Part shown: positions 1 through 9,902 of the stretch, in pieces
Numbering within the stretch: position 1 is the stretch's first letter
Layout of the letters: each line of letters opens with the position of its first letter
Origin: Vombatus ursinus
Lineage: Eukaryota; Chordata; Mammalia; Diprotodontia; Vombatidae
Direction of reading: 5' to 3'
Assembly (NCBI RefSeq): GCF_900497805.2
Contig: NW_020954599.1
Span: 40,848,227-40,912,226 of the forward strand
Length of the DNA stretch: 64,000 bases
Position numbers and translations under genes: made by a program
Notes under the pieces: model-generated
What the model saw: the letters and a program-made list of their open reading frames with translations, nothing else
What the model was told of the DNA's origin: nothing
Databases searched by the model: none

Positions 1-418
1 GCCACACATTCATCCTCTCTGTTAAAAACTCATTTATGAAACTGCAGTTTATAGACCTTGTCAGCTGAGAAAATCCACATTCATCAAACACAGCAGTATC
101 CCCAGCTGAAATAACATGTCAAGCGGCTGTAATGTATAAACTTCCTCCCACTTTTGCGAAACAAGAACATACGTGGGTCAACATCATCTACTTTAAATAT
201 GTCAGACAGTGACATGATAGGGTGGTTGTCATTGCATGCCACATTGTTTGGCAATTATGTAATCTATAGCACTACATTGCCATGGCATAAGATCAAACAA
301 TGAAAATAAGAGTTTCTTCTCTTGTGTGTGTGTGTGTGTGTGTGTTTTAACACTATTAAATCAAGGTACTATGTTCATATAGATAGTCACAATCCAATCT
401 AAATGGGTAGTATAGGCT
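1..418. other. Unassigned AT-rich DNA
   Basis: I recognise no gene or repeat family here apart from the short TG run at 323-345. No open frame of useful length is present. Confidence 0.6.
323..345. repeat. (TG)n microsatellite
   Basis: About 11 uninterrupted TG units, seen directly. Confidence 0.95.
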
Positions 419-420
419 CA

Positions 421-495
421 TAGATTCTGAAATGGAAAGAATCTTAGAGATAATCTAATCTGACCCTCTTGTTTTATATATAAGGATACAGAAAA
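421..495 (-). mobile_element. MIR3-type SINE fragment
   Basis: The stretch resembles the reverse complement of the 3' part of MIR3: an 'agattctgaaatggaaagaatctta...atctaatctgaccctc' layout followed by a damaged 'ttttacagatgagga' block. Only this piece is present and it is strongly diverged. Confidence 0.5.
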
Positions 496-1045
496 ATGTG
501 TTGCTCTCAGCAGTTCCCACTGTTCTTCTCTCCTCCTTGACTCTCTTCTCCCATCACTGCCCCTGCAATCAAGACCAAGAGAAAAAGATATTAAAAAGTA
601 GAGATTATAGTCTTTATGCTAATAAGAAGGTAAAAACATAATACTGTCCTTTTGTCTAGTGTAAGGATGGAGTTGAAACCACTCCCATTTGACTCTAATT
701 CCTTAACTAGTCAATAATAAATTTATTTCATCTTGTTTTTTGTAAAAAAAAATCAAAACTAAATGTGAATAGGGCCTGTGTACCTCCTTTCATCAATCAA
801 CGCTATTACATGAAAGACTGGGTCCCTAAGTAATTTACATAAAAAGGGAGACGTTATCAAAGAATCAAGGTGAAAAAGAGATTTTGAGCATTTAGAATTG
901 TGAGGATGGAGCAAACATAGAAGAAAGGAAGGACTGAGCCATGGCAAAGAAAGGAGTTATTAGCTTTCTGGGTATCTACAAAATGAGAACCCATCTTTGG
1001 GAAACCCCAAGAAAAGTCAATTCTTTCCCCAACTTCCTCTTGTGA
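496..1045. other. Unassigned DNA
   Basis: No repeat family or coding signal recognised. A 62-codon open frame on the minus strand (759-947) has no recognisable motif and is treated as chance. Confidence 0.55.
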
Positions 1046-1465
1046 TTCCTATCTATCTATAGACAGTATAATATAATCTGCTATTTCCTTAGCTAACTAT
1101 TTATAGCCAAATGAATTTTGCCTTAACTACAAAGAAGCAAAGGATAAATGATCTATATGTATTTTTATCAGTAAATGATATTTATATTTATAGATGACAT
1201 AGATAGAGATAGATGACAGAGTTGGAGAGGTAGACATAGAAATAAATATGTGGATAGACTGTTCATCCCCTCTATCTGTAGATGATAGAGATGATTTAGG
1301 GATTGAAAAATGGATCATATAGGTATAGATAGATACAGATGTAGCTACAAATGATACAGATACAGAGAAATAGAGATTATAAATATAGATTTGGATATAT
1401 ATAGACAGAGATGTAATAGATATCATTGATTAGAGATGGATACACATATTCATATACATATACAA
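1046..1465. repeat. Degenerate GATA/TAGA low-complexity tract
   Basis: TAGA, GATA and TAGAGA words recur over about 400 bp without long perfect runs, as in an old tetranucleotide repeat broken up by substitutions. It creates a spurious 99-codon minus-strand open frame rich in Ile, Ser and Tyr. Confidence 0.75.
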
Positions 1466-1764
1466 ATAAACGTAAGGTTAGGCAGAGAGCCTAAACTCTG
1501 CCTAATAGTTATGAATTTTTCTAACTGGTGGCTTAAAATAATTGTAACTGAACTCAGAACTCTCATCTAAAATAAACTCCTTGAAGTCAAAGTGGAAGGA
1601 GCTAAGGAGAGTTTAGGATATATTATATTGCCCCCTAGCTTAAAGTGAGCTAATTATTGTAACAAAATCTTATTGTGTGATTACTTTATGGGTGTGATCT
1701 TACGGGTGTGATTATTTTAAAAGAGAGAAGGACATTCCCTATTTCTACAGAAAACTCCTTTTAT

Positions 1765-2012
1765 GGTTCAGTCTCTTCAGTCATTTCAGACTCTTCATGA
1801 CCCCGTTTGGGATTTTATTGGCAAAGATACTGGAATGGTTTGCCATTTCCTTCTCCAGCTCATTTTACAGATGAGGAAACTAAGGCAAATAGGGTTATGT
1901 GACTTGCCCAGGGTCACAGAGTTAGTAAGCCTCTGGGGTCAGATTAAAACTCAGGAAGATAAGTCTTTCTGATTTTAGGCCTGGCACTCTATCCACTGTA
2001 CCACCTAACTAT
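1765..2012 (-). mobile_element. MAR1-type CORE-SINE with RTE-like tail
   Basis: Read on the minus strand it has the tRNA-like head (box-A-type TGGTACAGTGGATAGAG region), the CORE segment (GTGACCCTGGGCAAGTCAC type), and then the tail 'ctggagaaggaaatggcaaacc...gaagagtctgaaatgactgaa'. That tail is shared with RTE/BovB LINEs, so RTE machinery probably mobilised it. It is close to full length. Confidence 0.85.
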
Positions 2013-2189
2013 ATATCTCCTAGGCTGGGTTTTATGTTAAAACAAAACAAAGCCTGATCTATTAGGAAATATTTGGTTCTTTGCTAATTCCTTTGGTGAA
2101 GATTATAGCTTTTATAACCTGCTTTGACTAGATAATTGATTTAGCAAATTAGCTGATCAAAGAGATACAGAAAGACACAGACAGTGAGA

Positions 2190-2360
2190 AAAGGGGTAGA
2201 GTGGAGTGAAAACCAGATCATAAATCAGGAAGGCTGGGGCTCAAATCTTTCCCCAGTCACTTGTCAGCTGTGTGATTGGAGAAATCACAGCCTCTCTGTC
2301 CCTCAGTTTCTTACTATGCAAAATGATAGGGTTGGACTCAATGGAAATCTATAATTTAAA
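2190..2360 (+). mobile_element. MIR3-type SINE
   Basis: It contains the order expected for MIR3: a 'gtggagtgaaaacc' head, a 'gtcagctgtgtgattgga' CORE, 'ctcagtttcttac', then 'gggttggactcaatggaaatct'. It is diverged but nearly complete and ends directly beside the MITE at 2362. Confidence 0.7.
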
Positions 2361-2361
2361 T

Positions 2362-2469
2362 CAGGGATGGGGAACCTGTAGCCTCAAGGCCACAGATTCA
2401 GTCAGTAGCCCGCACTTGAGGCTCTAGAGGGCCACGTGTGGCCTCAAGGCCACAGGTTCCCCACCCCTG
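2362..2469. mobile_element. Short hAT-like MITE with terminal inverted repeats
   Basis: This 108-bp element begins CAGGGATGGGGAACCTG and ends in its inverted match CAGGTTCCCCACCCCTG. The terminal inverted repeats run about 23 bp with two mismatches, and much of the interior also folds back. The CAGGGNTG...C(A)NCCCTG ends fit the hAT superfamily, but no clean 8-bp target duplication is visible. It carries no transposase. Confidence 0.75.
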
Positions 2470-2810
2470 AATCATTTTTATGTTAGATAACTACAGTATA
2501 TATCAATCTAGAAAAAATGTTTAAACAGAAAACGTGAGTTTTTAGCCAGAGAAGTTAGTTATTCTTCAAATAGCATTATTTGTTGTATGAAAGAAATTGT
2601 ATTGTATTGGTCAACAAAGTAGTCTTATAAATTATGTTTCTAGAGCTTTCACATATGTTTGTAATAGAGAAGCACTTTTGGGTTGGATGTTAAAGTTCAG
2701 GAGATGGGAGAGGAATTTAGTAAATTAAGAAGCCTCATTTTTCTAAGATTGAAGTTAGGGTGTGATGAAAATAAAGGAGTCCTATACACCCAGTGTTATG
2801 CTTCTCAAGT
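2470..2810. other. Unassigned DNA
   Basis: Nothing recognisable in this stretch. Confidence 0.5.
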
Positions 2811-2819
2811 AAATTTGTG

Positions 2820-3376
2820 GTCAAGTATGATGGCATATGCCAGTAATCCCTGTTACTAGGTGGCTGAGGCTGGTGGGTCTCTTCAGCTCAGCTTTTCTGA
2901 CCTGCAGTAGGTTCCAGCATAATTTTACAACATGTCCCTGTAACATACCCACCTGCAACCTGAATCAGAATAACATATAATGGAAATATTTAACAAAATA
3001 AATAAAAATATAATAAAACTGACAATATCCTATCTTAAAAAACCATGTCAACATGTCAAAACATATCAAAATAGGATTCTTTATGTATAAATTAGTAGCC
3101 ACCATTTCTTTTAAGTTTGATACCATTGTACTAAAGCCTAATCTGGTGTCTGAACTAATTTTAGTACCAATATGGCAAAGCCCTGGTGAGGAGGACCACC
3201 AATCCGCTTAAGGAGGGGAAACCTGGCCTATTTTAGAAAAGCAGAGAAGTCTAAAACTTTTATGGTCATAAATATAGGGATCAGGACCATAAGTGGCTAC
3301 TTCACTTTTAGTCTGGGCAAGATTAGTAGACCCAGTAACCAAAAGGCCCAACGACAACAACAACAATAATAAATGC
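2820..3376 (+). pseudogene. RN7SL pseudogene: Full-length 7SL (SRP) RNA retropseudogene, interrupted
   Basis: 7SL RNA is the scaffold of the signal recognition particle. Bases 2820-2914 align to its 5' Alu domain ('tggcatatgccagtaatccc...ggctgaggctgg'). Bases 3129-3340 align to the remainder ('aatctggtgtctgaactaa', 'caatatggcaaagcc', 'ggaccaccaatc', 'aaggaggggaaacctggcc', 'gtctgggcaagattag'). A CAA-rich tail covers about 3341-3376. AAATTTGTG (2811-2819) and AAATCTGTG (3377-3385) form a 9-bp target duplication with one mismatch, which marks a processed copy most likely made by L1. It is heavily substituted and has a 214-bp insertion, so it is not functional. The 5' end begins exactly at the expected first G. 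Confidence 0.88.
2915..3128. mobile_element. hAT-like nonautonomous element inside the 7SL copy
   Basis: About 214 bp interrupt the 7SL match. The right end, read in reverse, begins CAATGGTATCAAACTTAAAAG, and the left end begins CAGCATAATTTTACAAC. Both flanking octamers (2907-2914 and 3128-3135) align to the same 7SL segment GTGCGCTA, which indicates an 8-bp target duplication as hAT elements make. The AT-rich interior (AACAAAATAAATAAAAATA) carries no coding region. Confidence 0.65.
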
Positions 3377-3385
3377 AAATCTGTG

Positions 3386-4095
3386 TTCAGCAGGCTACAT
3401 CACATCACCAAAAATGCTCTTTGATCATTTATTCCATTTCCAAAATTATCCTTCAAAATGATCTCAACTTTTCCCTTTGACGGTTATCAGCCTTTGTTTC
3501 CTACACACACAGCTTTAGCCCAGAGGGACCATTTTAGCTGGAATTTCTCATTTACAGAGGTATGCAAATGAAGAAGCTTTCCCACTTCTTTTTTTCCTAG
3601 GCTTCGATCCTGCTCAAGCCCTGGTTGCTTAGGTGGAAAATTAAATGAGACTTGAGAGTAATCAATGAGTAACCTTTAATGAGATACCATCTCCAGGCAT
3701 ACATCATTGTCTGACCTACTGCAGGGAATCTCTGAAGCCTCATTAACAGCATTAATGATTTTAAAGCAATAAAATCTTGAGGAAGAGGGCAAAAGACACT
3801 GTCTGTTGCCTCTGCATTGTGGATTATATGACCACAGACACATTCCATCCAGGATCATCAATATTTTTTAAGAGGTTCAGAAAAATCCCATCCCCGTTAA
3901 GCAACAGAATCCCAAAACCTGAAACTTTCTTTCCTTAACTAAATCAGCCCTATCATTAATTGTCTACCTGGAGAGGAGACATTTTCATCTAAAAATAATA
4001 TTTCATTCAAAGAGTAACAGCTGAAAAAAAATGTAAAATCTGATGATATCAAACACATTAGAGAATTCTCCAGGCAACAAGGTCAAGCAGTGCAA
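3386..4095. other. Unassigned DNA, possible conserved non-coding element
   Basis: No repeat is recognised. The stretch holds an octamer ATGCAAAT at 3562-3569 and several homeodomain-like TTAATGA/ATTAA words near 3735-3775. These are common by chance, so regulatory function is only a suggestion. Confidence 0.3.
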
Positions 4096-4278
4096 AAGTT
4101 CTTAACCTTTTGTGTGTAGGCACGGAGGCCATGGTCAGGCTGGTGAAATCTATGGGCCCCTTCTCAGAATAATGTTTTTAAAATAAATTAATTAAATACA
4201 CAGAGTTACAAAGGAAATAAATTATACTGAAATGTAGTTATCAAAATATAAAAAAAAAACACAAATTCACAGATTCTT
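4096..4278. mobile_element. hAT/Charlie-type relic, copy 1
   Basis: It starts with GTTCTTAACCTTTTGTG, followed by 'ggcaggctggtgaaatctatgggccccttctcagaataatgtttttaaaa'-type sequence and an AT-rich end running into 'cacagattc'. The same order recurs at 13782-14025, so this is a dispersed family. Terminal TTCTTAACC is typical of Charlie-like elements. It is non-coding. Confidence 0.6.
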
Positions 4279-4472
4279 GAAATCTATCTTTTCCTATTCC
4301 TCAGTGGATCCATGCCACGGTAAGAATACCTATGTATTTAAGAAAACATGAAACATTCCTTGTAAATAGTAAACTGCTGAATCTGCTATGTATGCATGCT
4401 TATTTATCTGAGATGGGATGGGGTTGGATCTGTGATTTCATTATTATATTTCATTATTATAAAGAATTACTA
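4279..4472. other. Unassigned DNA before the L1 complex
   Basis: AT-rich, with no recognised feature. The longest plus-strand open frame nearby (4332-4694) merely runs into L1 5'UTR sequence. Confidence 0.5.
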
Positions 4473-4996
4473 GGGGCAGAGCCAAAATGGCAGAGTGAAA
4501 GCAGGGACTCGCCTGCTTTCTCCCCCAAATCTCTTCAAATACCTCTGAAAAATGACTCTGAAAAATTCACAAAGAGACAGAGTGAGACAGATTTCCAGCC
4601 CAAGACAACCTGGAAGATCAATAGGAAATGTCTGTTGCACCGGCCTGAGAGAGGAACATCCAGAATGCAGGGCTCAGTGGGAGACCCAGCCTAAGTAAAG
4701 CCAGAGCAGGCTTTGGGGGACTGAATCACCAGCAGCAATGGCGAGTTCCAGTCTTCTCAGCCCACAGACACCAGAGACAACTTAGAAGGTCAATGGGAGG
4801 AGTCTGTTGGAACTGGGTGAGAGAGAAGAATAGTCTAGCACAGGGCTTCAGGATGTGCCAATACAGCCCCTGCACCAGCAAACCAGGAACAGGCCTTAGG
4901 AGTGACTGAATCAGGCACAGTGACAGTGGCAGCAGCAGTAGCACCGCTCCTGGAACTATTAGCCCACAGACTGAATGCTTGAAAGTCACCTATTTA
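4473..4996 (+). mobile_element. L1 5'UTR fragment with two tandem units
   Basis: It begins with a marsupial-type L1 start, GGGGCAGAGCCAAAATGGCAG. It contains two head-to-tail units about 172 bp apart (starting near 4603 and 4775). Each runs from AGACAAC through GTCTGTTG to AGCCCACAGAC. No ORF1 follows directly, because a second L1 start occurs at 4997. The family resembles the antisense 5'UTR at 7931-10272. Confidence 0.65.
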
Positions 4997-5347
4997 GACT
5001 TCCAGGAGACAAGATGGCAGAGTAAGCAGTAAGTAGAGCTCACCCTCCCTTATTGACCTTGAAAAACTTAGAGAATATTGCCCCAGGAAAAATCCTGAAA
5101 TAGGAGAGTCAGCAGAAAGACTAGATACAGCAGTCTTTTAGCTTGTGAGGCTAGAGGGATTAATAGGAAAGATTCCTCTTGCTGTGACTGAAGGGGACCA
5201 GTACAGGAAGGGAGGTGTCCCAGCAAGCCAGTGGCAAGCCCCACCTCAGCAAACCAGTAACCAAGACCCTAACCCCCAGCACAAGAACCCTGGGACAGTA
5301 GCCCCTGTGCAGAGATCAACTTTAAAAGCCAGAAAAAAGAGAACAAC

Positions 5348-6390
5348 ATGAGCAAGAAGCAACATAGAAAAACAATGACCATAGAAAAGTATCTTGGTGA
5401 CAGGGAAAATCAAAACAAAATCAGAAGAAAATAACATAGGCAATATACCCACATCTGAAACCTCAGAGGGGAATATGGACTGATCTCAAGCCCAAAAAGC
5501 CTTCTTGGAAGAGCTCAAGAAGAATTTTAAAAGTCAAAAAAGAGAGATAGAAGAAAAATTGAACAATTCATTTAAAAATACAATTGATGAAATGGGGGGG
5601 AAGTACATTGAAGAAAACTACTCCTTAAAAAGTAGGATTGGCCAAATGGAAAAGGAGGCACAAAACTCACTGAAGAGAAGAACTCCCTAAAAAGTAAAAT
5701 GGGCCAAATGGAAAAGGAGGTACAAAAGCTAACTGAAAAAAATAATTCATTAAAAATTAGAATTGGGCAATTGGAAGCTAATGAATTTATGAGACATCAA
5801 GAATCAGTCAAGCAAAATCAAAAGAATGAGAAAAAATAGAAGAAAATGTAAAATTTCTCATTAGAAAAATAACTGACCTGGAAAATAGATCCAGGAGAGA
5901 TAACTTAAAAATTATTGGTCTACCTGAAAGCCATGATGAAAAAAAGATCCTGAACAGCATCTTTCAAGGAAAACTGCCCTGAGGCCCTAGAGGGTAAAAC
6001 AGTCATTGAAAGAATTCACTGATCATCACCTGAAAAAGATCCCAAATTGAAAATGCCGAGGAATATTGTAGCCAAATTCCAGAATTATCAGGTCAAGAAG
6101 AAAATCCTGCAAGCAGCCAGAAAGAAACAATTCAAATATTGTTAAACCACAGTCAAGATTATGCAGGACCTTGTAGCTCCTACACTAAAAGATCAGAGGG
6201 CTTGAAATATGATATTCCATAAGGCAAAGGATTACAACCAAGGATCAACAACCCAGCAAAACTGAGTATAATCTTTCAGGGAAGGACATGGACATTCAAT
6301 GAAATAGGGGACTTCCAGACTTTTCTGATGAAGAGACCAGAGCTCAATGGCAAATTTGATCTTCAAATACAAGACTCAAGAGAAGCATAA
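5348..6390 (+). pseudogene. L1 ORF1 relic
   Basis: ORF1p is the L1 RNA-binding chaperone. The start MSKKQHRKTMTIEKYLGDRE is typical. An N-terminal coiled coil contains three repeats of a KSRIGQMEKE-type unit (near 5625, 5690 and 5750). An RRM-like region follows (ITDLENRSRRDNLKIIGLPE, near 5867-5930), and then the C-terminal domain (IVAKFQNYQVKKKILQAARK, near 6067-6125). It ends QDSREA-stop at 6388-6390. At least one stop (YLGDRENQNKIRRK is followed by a frame change near 5430) and further frame changes interrupt it. The start was chosen because the same MSKK opening is usual for mammalian L1 ORF1. Confidence 0.8.
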
Positions 6391-6982
6391 AAAGTTAAAC
6401 AGGACAGGAAAAAAAATGTGTTATTCAATAAGATCAAACTGTTTACCCCTACATGGGAAGATGATATTTATAACTCTTGAGAACTTTATCTTTATTATGA
6501 CATTTAGAAGGGATATACATAGACAGAGGAGGTGAGTTAAGTTAACTTTGATGTGATGATAAAGAACCTAATGAAGTGGTAAAAAAGAACTGTAATGGGA
6601 GAAGAGGAAAGGAGGAAGGAGAAAAGGGTACATTATATCACATGAAGAAGCACAAAGACACATTATAGTAGAGGGAAAGAAGGGAGGGAGATAGGCATTG
6701 TTTGAACTTTACTCTCATTAGATTTGGCTCAAGGAGGAAATAACATACTCAGGTATGGAAATTTAACTTGCTGTACAGATAGTAGGAAGGGAAAGGGGAA
6801 ATAAAAGGGAAGGGGGGAGGTTGAAGGGAGGAAAGAAGTAGTAAGGAAAAAGGCAGGAAAAGGGAGAGGGTTGATAGAAGAAAGGGCAGATTGAGGGAGG
6901 TGGTGGTCAAAAGCAAAACTCTAGTGAGGAGGGAAAGGGAGAAAAGGAGAAAGAAAAGCATAAATGGGTAGGGGGGAATAAG
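6391..6982 (+). other. Purine-rich L1 inter-ORF spacer
   Basis: A run of about 590 bp rich in GGGAAAGGG/GAGGAAAG separates ORF1 from ORF2. The L1 at 45454 has the same kind of spacer, so this is a family feature rather than a local accident. Its complement gives a meaningless 100-codon Leu/Ser/Pro frame. Confidence 0.7.
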
Positions 6983-7930
6983 ATGGAGAGAAAGACACAG
7001 ATAGTAATCATAACTGTGAATGTGAAAGGGGTGCACTCTCCCATAAAACAAAAATGGATAGCAGAATGGATTAAAAGCCTACAATATGTTGCTTACAAGA
7101 AACATATTTGAAACAGAGGAATATACACATGGTAAAGGTAAAAAATTGGAGCAGAATATACTATGCTTCAGCTGAAGTAAAAAAAAAAAATAGCAGAGGT
7201 AGAAATCCTAATCTCAGACAAAGCAAAAGCAAAAATAGATCTTATTAAAAAAGATAAGGAAGGAAACTACATCCTACTAAAAGACACCATAGACAATGAA
7301 GTAATATCATTCCTAAACATATATGCACCAAGTGATATAGCATCCAGATTCTCAGAGGAGAAGTTAGGGGAGTTACAGGAAAAAATAAACAGCAAAATTA
7401 TACTAGTGGAAGACCTCAACCTCCTCCTCTCTGAATTGGACAAATTTAACCACAAAATAAACAAGAAAGAAGTTAAGGAGGTGAATAGAATTTTAGAAAA
7501 GTTATATATGGTAGACTTCTGGAGAAAATTGAATGGGGATAGAAAGTAATATACTTTTTTCTCAGTGGTACATGGTACTTACACAAAAAAATTGACCATG
7601 TACTAGGGCATAAAAACTTCACAATCCAATGCAGAAAGGCAGAAATATTAAATGCATCCTTCTCAGATCATGATGCAATAAGAATTATAAATAAATATAA
7701 ATAAAGGGCCATGGAAAGATAGACTAAACATTAATTGGAAAATAAATAACCTAATCCTAAAGAATGAGTGGGTCAAACAACAAATCATGGAAGCAATCAA
7801 TAACTTCATCCAAGAGAATGACAACAATGAGACAACATACCAAAACTTATGGGATGCAGTGAAAGAAGTTCTTAGGGGAAGTTTTATATCTCTAAATACT
7901 TACATGAATAAAATAGAGAAAGAGGAAACA
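6983..7930 (+). pseudogene. L1 ORF2 relic, endonuclease part
   Basis: The frame opens near the ATG at 6983 with METKTQ-like residues and then ITVNVKGVHSPIKQKWIAEW, the N-terminus of the apurinic-like endonuclease. Later pieces match the endonuclease-to-RT linker (ADFWRKLNG-like near 7515, SDHDAIRII-like near 7665, then INNFIQENDNNETTYQN). Stops and frame changes are frequent. The reverse transcriptase domain that should follow is missing. Confidence 0.75.
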
Positions 7931-8312
7931 GAACCCCTACTCCACTGTGGCCACATGTGCTAATGCTCCTTCTTGCCTTAGAACTGCAACCCAAAAATAC
8001 ATACAGGCAATGCATCACAGTCCTACATGCAGTGCCAGCAAATGGTCCCCTCTAATCTCTGATCATTTGTCCAACCCTCTTAACATTTGTGGGCCAAGGG
8101 CTCACCAAAGCTGTTGCTACTGCTATTGCAGCTATCTTCAAGGTCTACTACTGGTGTTGCAATGGTGTTCCAGGCAACCACTACCCCAGTGTCACAGACT
8201 TCTCCTATTGGAGTTGCCTTGTGCTGAAAAAAATGTCTCACCTTGACCTTTTGTATCTTAAAGTTGTTTTGAGAATTCAATTTGCAGGGTTATATTAAAG
8301 TTATTTTAAAGG
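7931..8312 (-). mobile_element. Antisense L1 5'UTR, inner part
   Basis: On the minus strand it reads as L1 5'UTR of the same class as 4473-4996: AGAAGTCTGTGACACTGG, a run of AGCAGTAGCAACAGC and then GCCCACAAATG match the monomers there in order. Its outer 60 bp lie at 10213-10272, separated by a later L1 insertion. The higher GC content and CTG-rich look are unlike the flanking ORF2 sequence. The sequence resemblance is clear, but the subfamily is not named. Confidence 0.6.
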
Positions 8313-8347
8313 AGCCAAGACAAACCCAGGAACTACATGAACATAAT

Positions 8348-8516
8348 TATAAAACACTTTGCTTTTCTGGTGAGGCAATTGGGGTTAAGTGACTTGCCCA
8401 GGGTCACACAGCTAGTGGGTATCATGTGTCTGAGACCAGATTTGAACTCAGGTCCTTCTGACTTCAGGGCTGGTGCTCTATCCACTGCACCACCTAGCTG
8501 CCCCTATAAAACACTT
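8348..8516 (-). mobile_element. tRNA-headed SINE with perfect target duplication
   Basis: The SINE body is 8360-8504 on the minus strand: GGGCAGCTAGGTGGTGCAGT head, a GAGTTCAAATCTGG B box, then GTGACCCTGGGCAAGTCAC and CCCCAATTGCCTCACC. TATAAAACACTT flanks it exactly (8348-8359 and 8505-8516). It lies inside the truncated L1, so it is younger than that L1. It belongs to the short form without an RTE tail. Confidence 0.92.
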
Positions 8517-9902
8517 CTTATACAAGTGATGCTGTATTTAAATAATTGGAGAAATATTAATTGTTCATGGGTAGGTAGAGCCAGTATAATAAAAATGACA
8601 ATTCTATCTCAACTAATCTTCTTATTCAATGCCATTTCAATTAAATTACCAAAAATTATTTGGTTGAGCTATAAAAAAATAATAAAATTCATTTGGAAAA
8701 ACAAAAGGTCAAGAATATCAAAAGAACTAGTAGAAAAATGTAAAGGAAGAAGGTTTATCAATACCCAATCTTAAACTATATTATAAGACAGTAATTATCA
8801 AAGCTATCTGGTACTGGCTAAGAAATAGAAAAGTAGATCAGTGGAACAAAACAGTCATATGATACACAGTAATGAGTGATTAGAGTAACGTGTTTGATAA
8901 ATCTAAAGTTTTGTGGATAAGAATATATTATTTCTTTAAAAATTATTGGGAAAACTGGAAAGAAGTCTGTCAGAAATTGTGTATACATTATATCTCACAC
9001 CATTTACCAAGATAAGGTCAAAATGAATACATGACCTAGAAATAAATGGAGATTTCATAAGAAGAACATGAAATACATTACTATCAGACTTATGAGTAAG
9101 AGAAGAACTTATGAATAAACAAGAGATAAAGACTATTGTGAGATGTAAAATGGATAATTTTGGTTACATTAAATTTATAAGTTTTTGTACAAACAAAACC
9201 AATGTGGACAAGATCAGAAGGAAAGCAAAAAATTGGGGAAAGATTTTTATAGGCAGTTTCTTGGATGAAGGTCTCATATTTCTAACATATAGAGAACTTT
9301 GTCAAATTTTAAAAAATATGAGTTATTCCCCAATTGATAAATGGTCAAAGGGTATGAACAGGCACTTTTCCAATGAAAAAAATCAAAACCATATATGGTC
9401 ATATGAAAAAATGCTCTAAATAATTATTAGAGAAATTTAAATTAGAACAACTTTGAGATACCATTTCATACCTATCAGATTGGCTAAAATGATAGAAGGG
9501 GAAAATGATAAATGTGGGAGGGGATGTGGAAAAATTGGGACATTAATACACCATTGGGGGAACTGTGGACTAATCCAGTCATTCTGGAGAGCAAACTGGA
9601 ATTAAGCCCAAAGACTTATAAAACTGTGTATACCCTTTGACCCAGCAATACCACTATTAAGTCTCTTTCTCAAGGTGATCAGTGAAAAAGGAAAAGAACC
9701 TGTATGTTCTAAATTATTTATAGCAGCTCTCTTTGTGCTGACAAAGAACCGGAAATTGAGGGGATGCCCATCAACTGGGGAATGGCTGAACAAGTTGTGG
9801 TATATGATTGTGATAAGATACTACTGTGCTGTAAGAAATGATGAGCTGGTTGACATTAGAAAAACATGGAAAAACTTGCATGAAATAATGAAAAGGGAGT
9901 AA
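8517..9902 (+). pseudogene. L1 ORF2 relic, C-terminal part
   Basis: Open pieces read IKHFAF...WVGRASIIKMTILSQLIFLF and KIIWLSYKKIIKFIWKNKRS (RT thumb). MNKQEIKTIVRCKMDNFGYI and the C-terminal cysteine-region analogue (HHWGNCGLIQSFW) follow, and it ends in HEIMKRE-stop near 9902. Several frameshifts separate these pieces. The RT active site is absent from this truncated copy. Confidence 0.8.

Larger units (their letters stand above)
4997..7930 (+). mobile_element. L1 LINE, 5' end to mid ORF2, 3'-truncated
   Basis: A second L1 start (GACTTCCAGGAGACAAGATGG) at 4997 leads into a 350-bp 5'UTR. ORF1 follows (5348-6390), then a purine-rich inter-ORF spacer of about 590 bp, and the endonuclease half of ORF2 from 6983. 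The match stops at 7930 ('catgaataaaatagagaaag') and is replaced by antisense L1 5'UTR. Reverse transcriptase is absent. Many stops and frameshifts make it inactive. Confidence 0.85.

Noticed and set aside
1127-1426. 99-codon minus-strand frame
   Set aside because: Translation of a degenerate GATA tract.
5145-5351. 68-codon frame upstream of L1 ORF1, with an opposite-strand frame
   Set aside because: It lies in the L1 5'UTR; both frames are incidental.
8337-8774. 145-codon open frame
   Set aside because: It crosses a SINE inserted in an L1 and so mixes SINE and ORF2 sequence.
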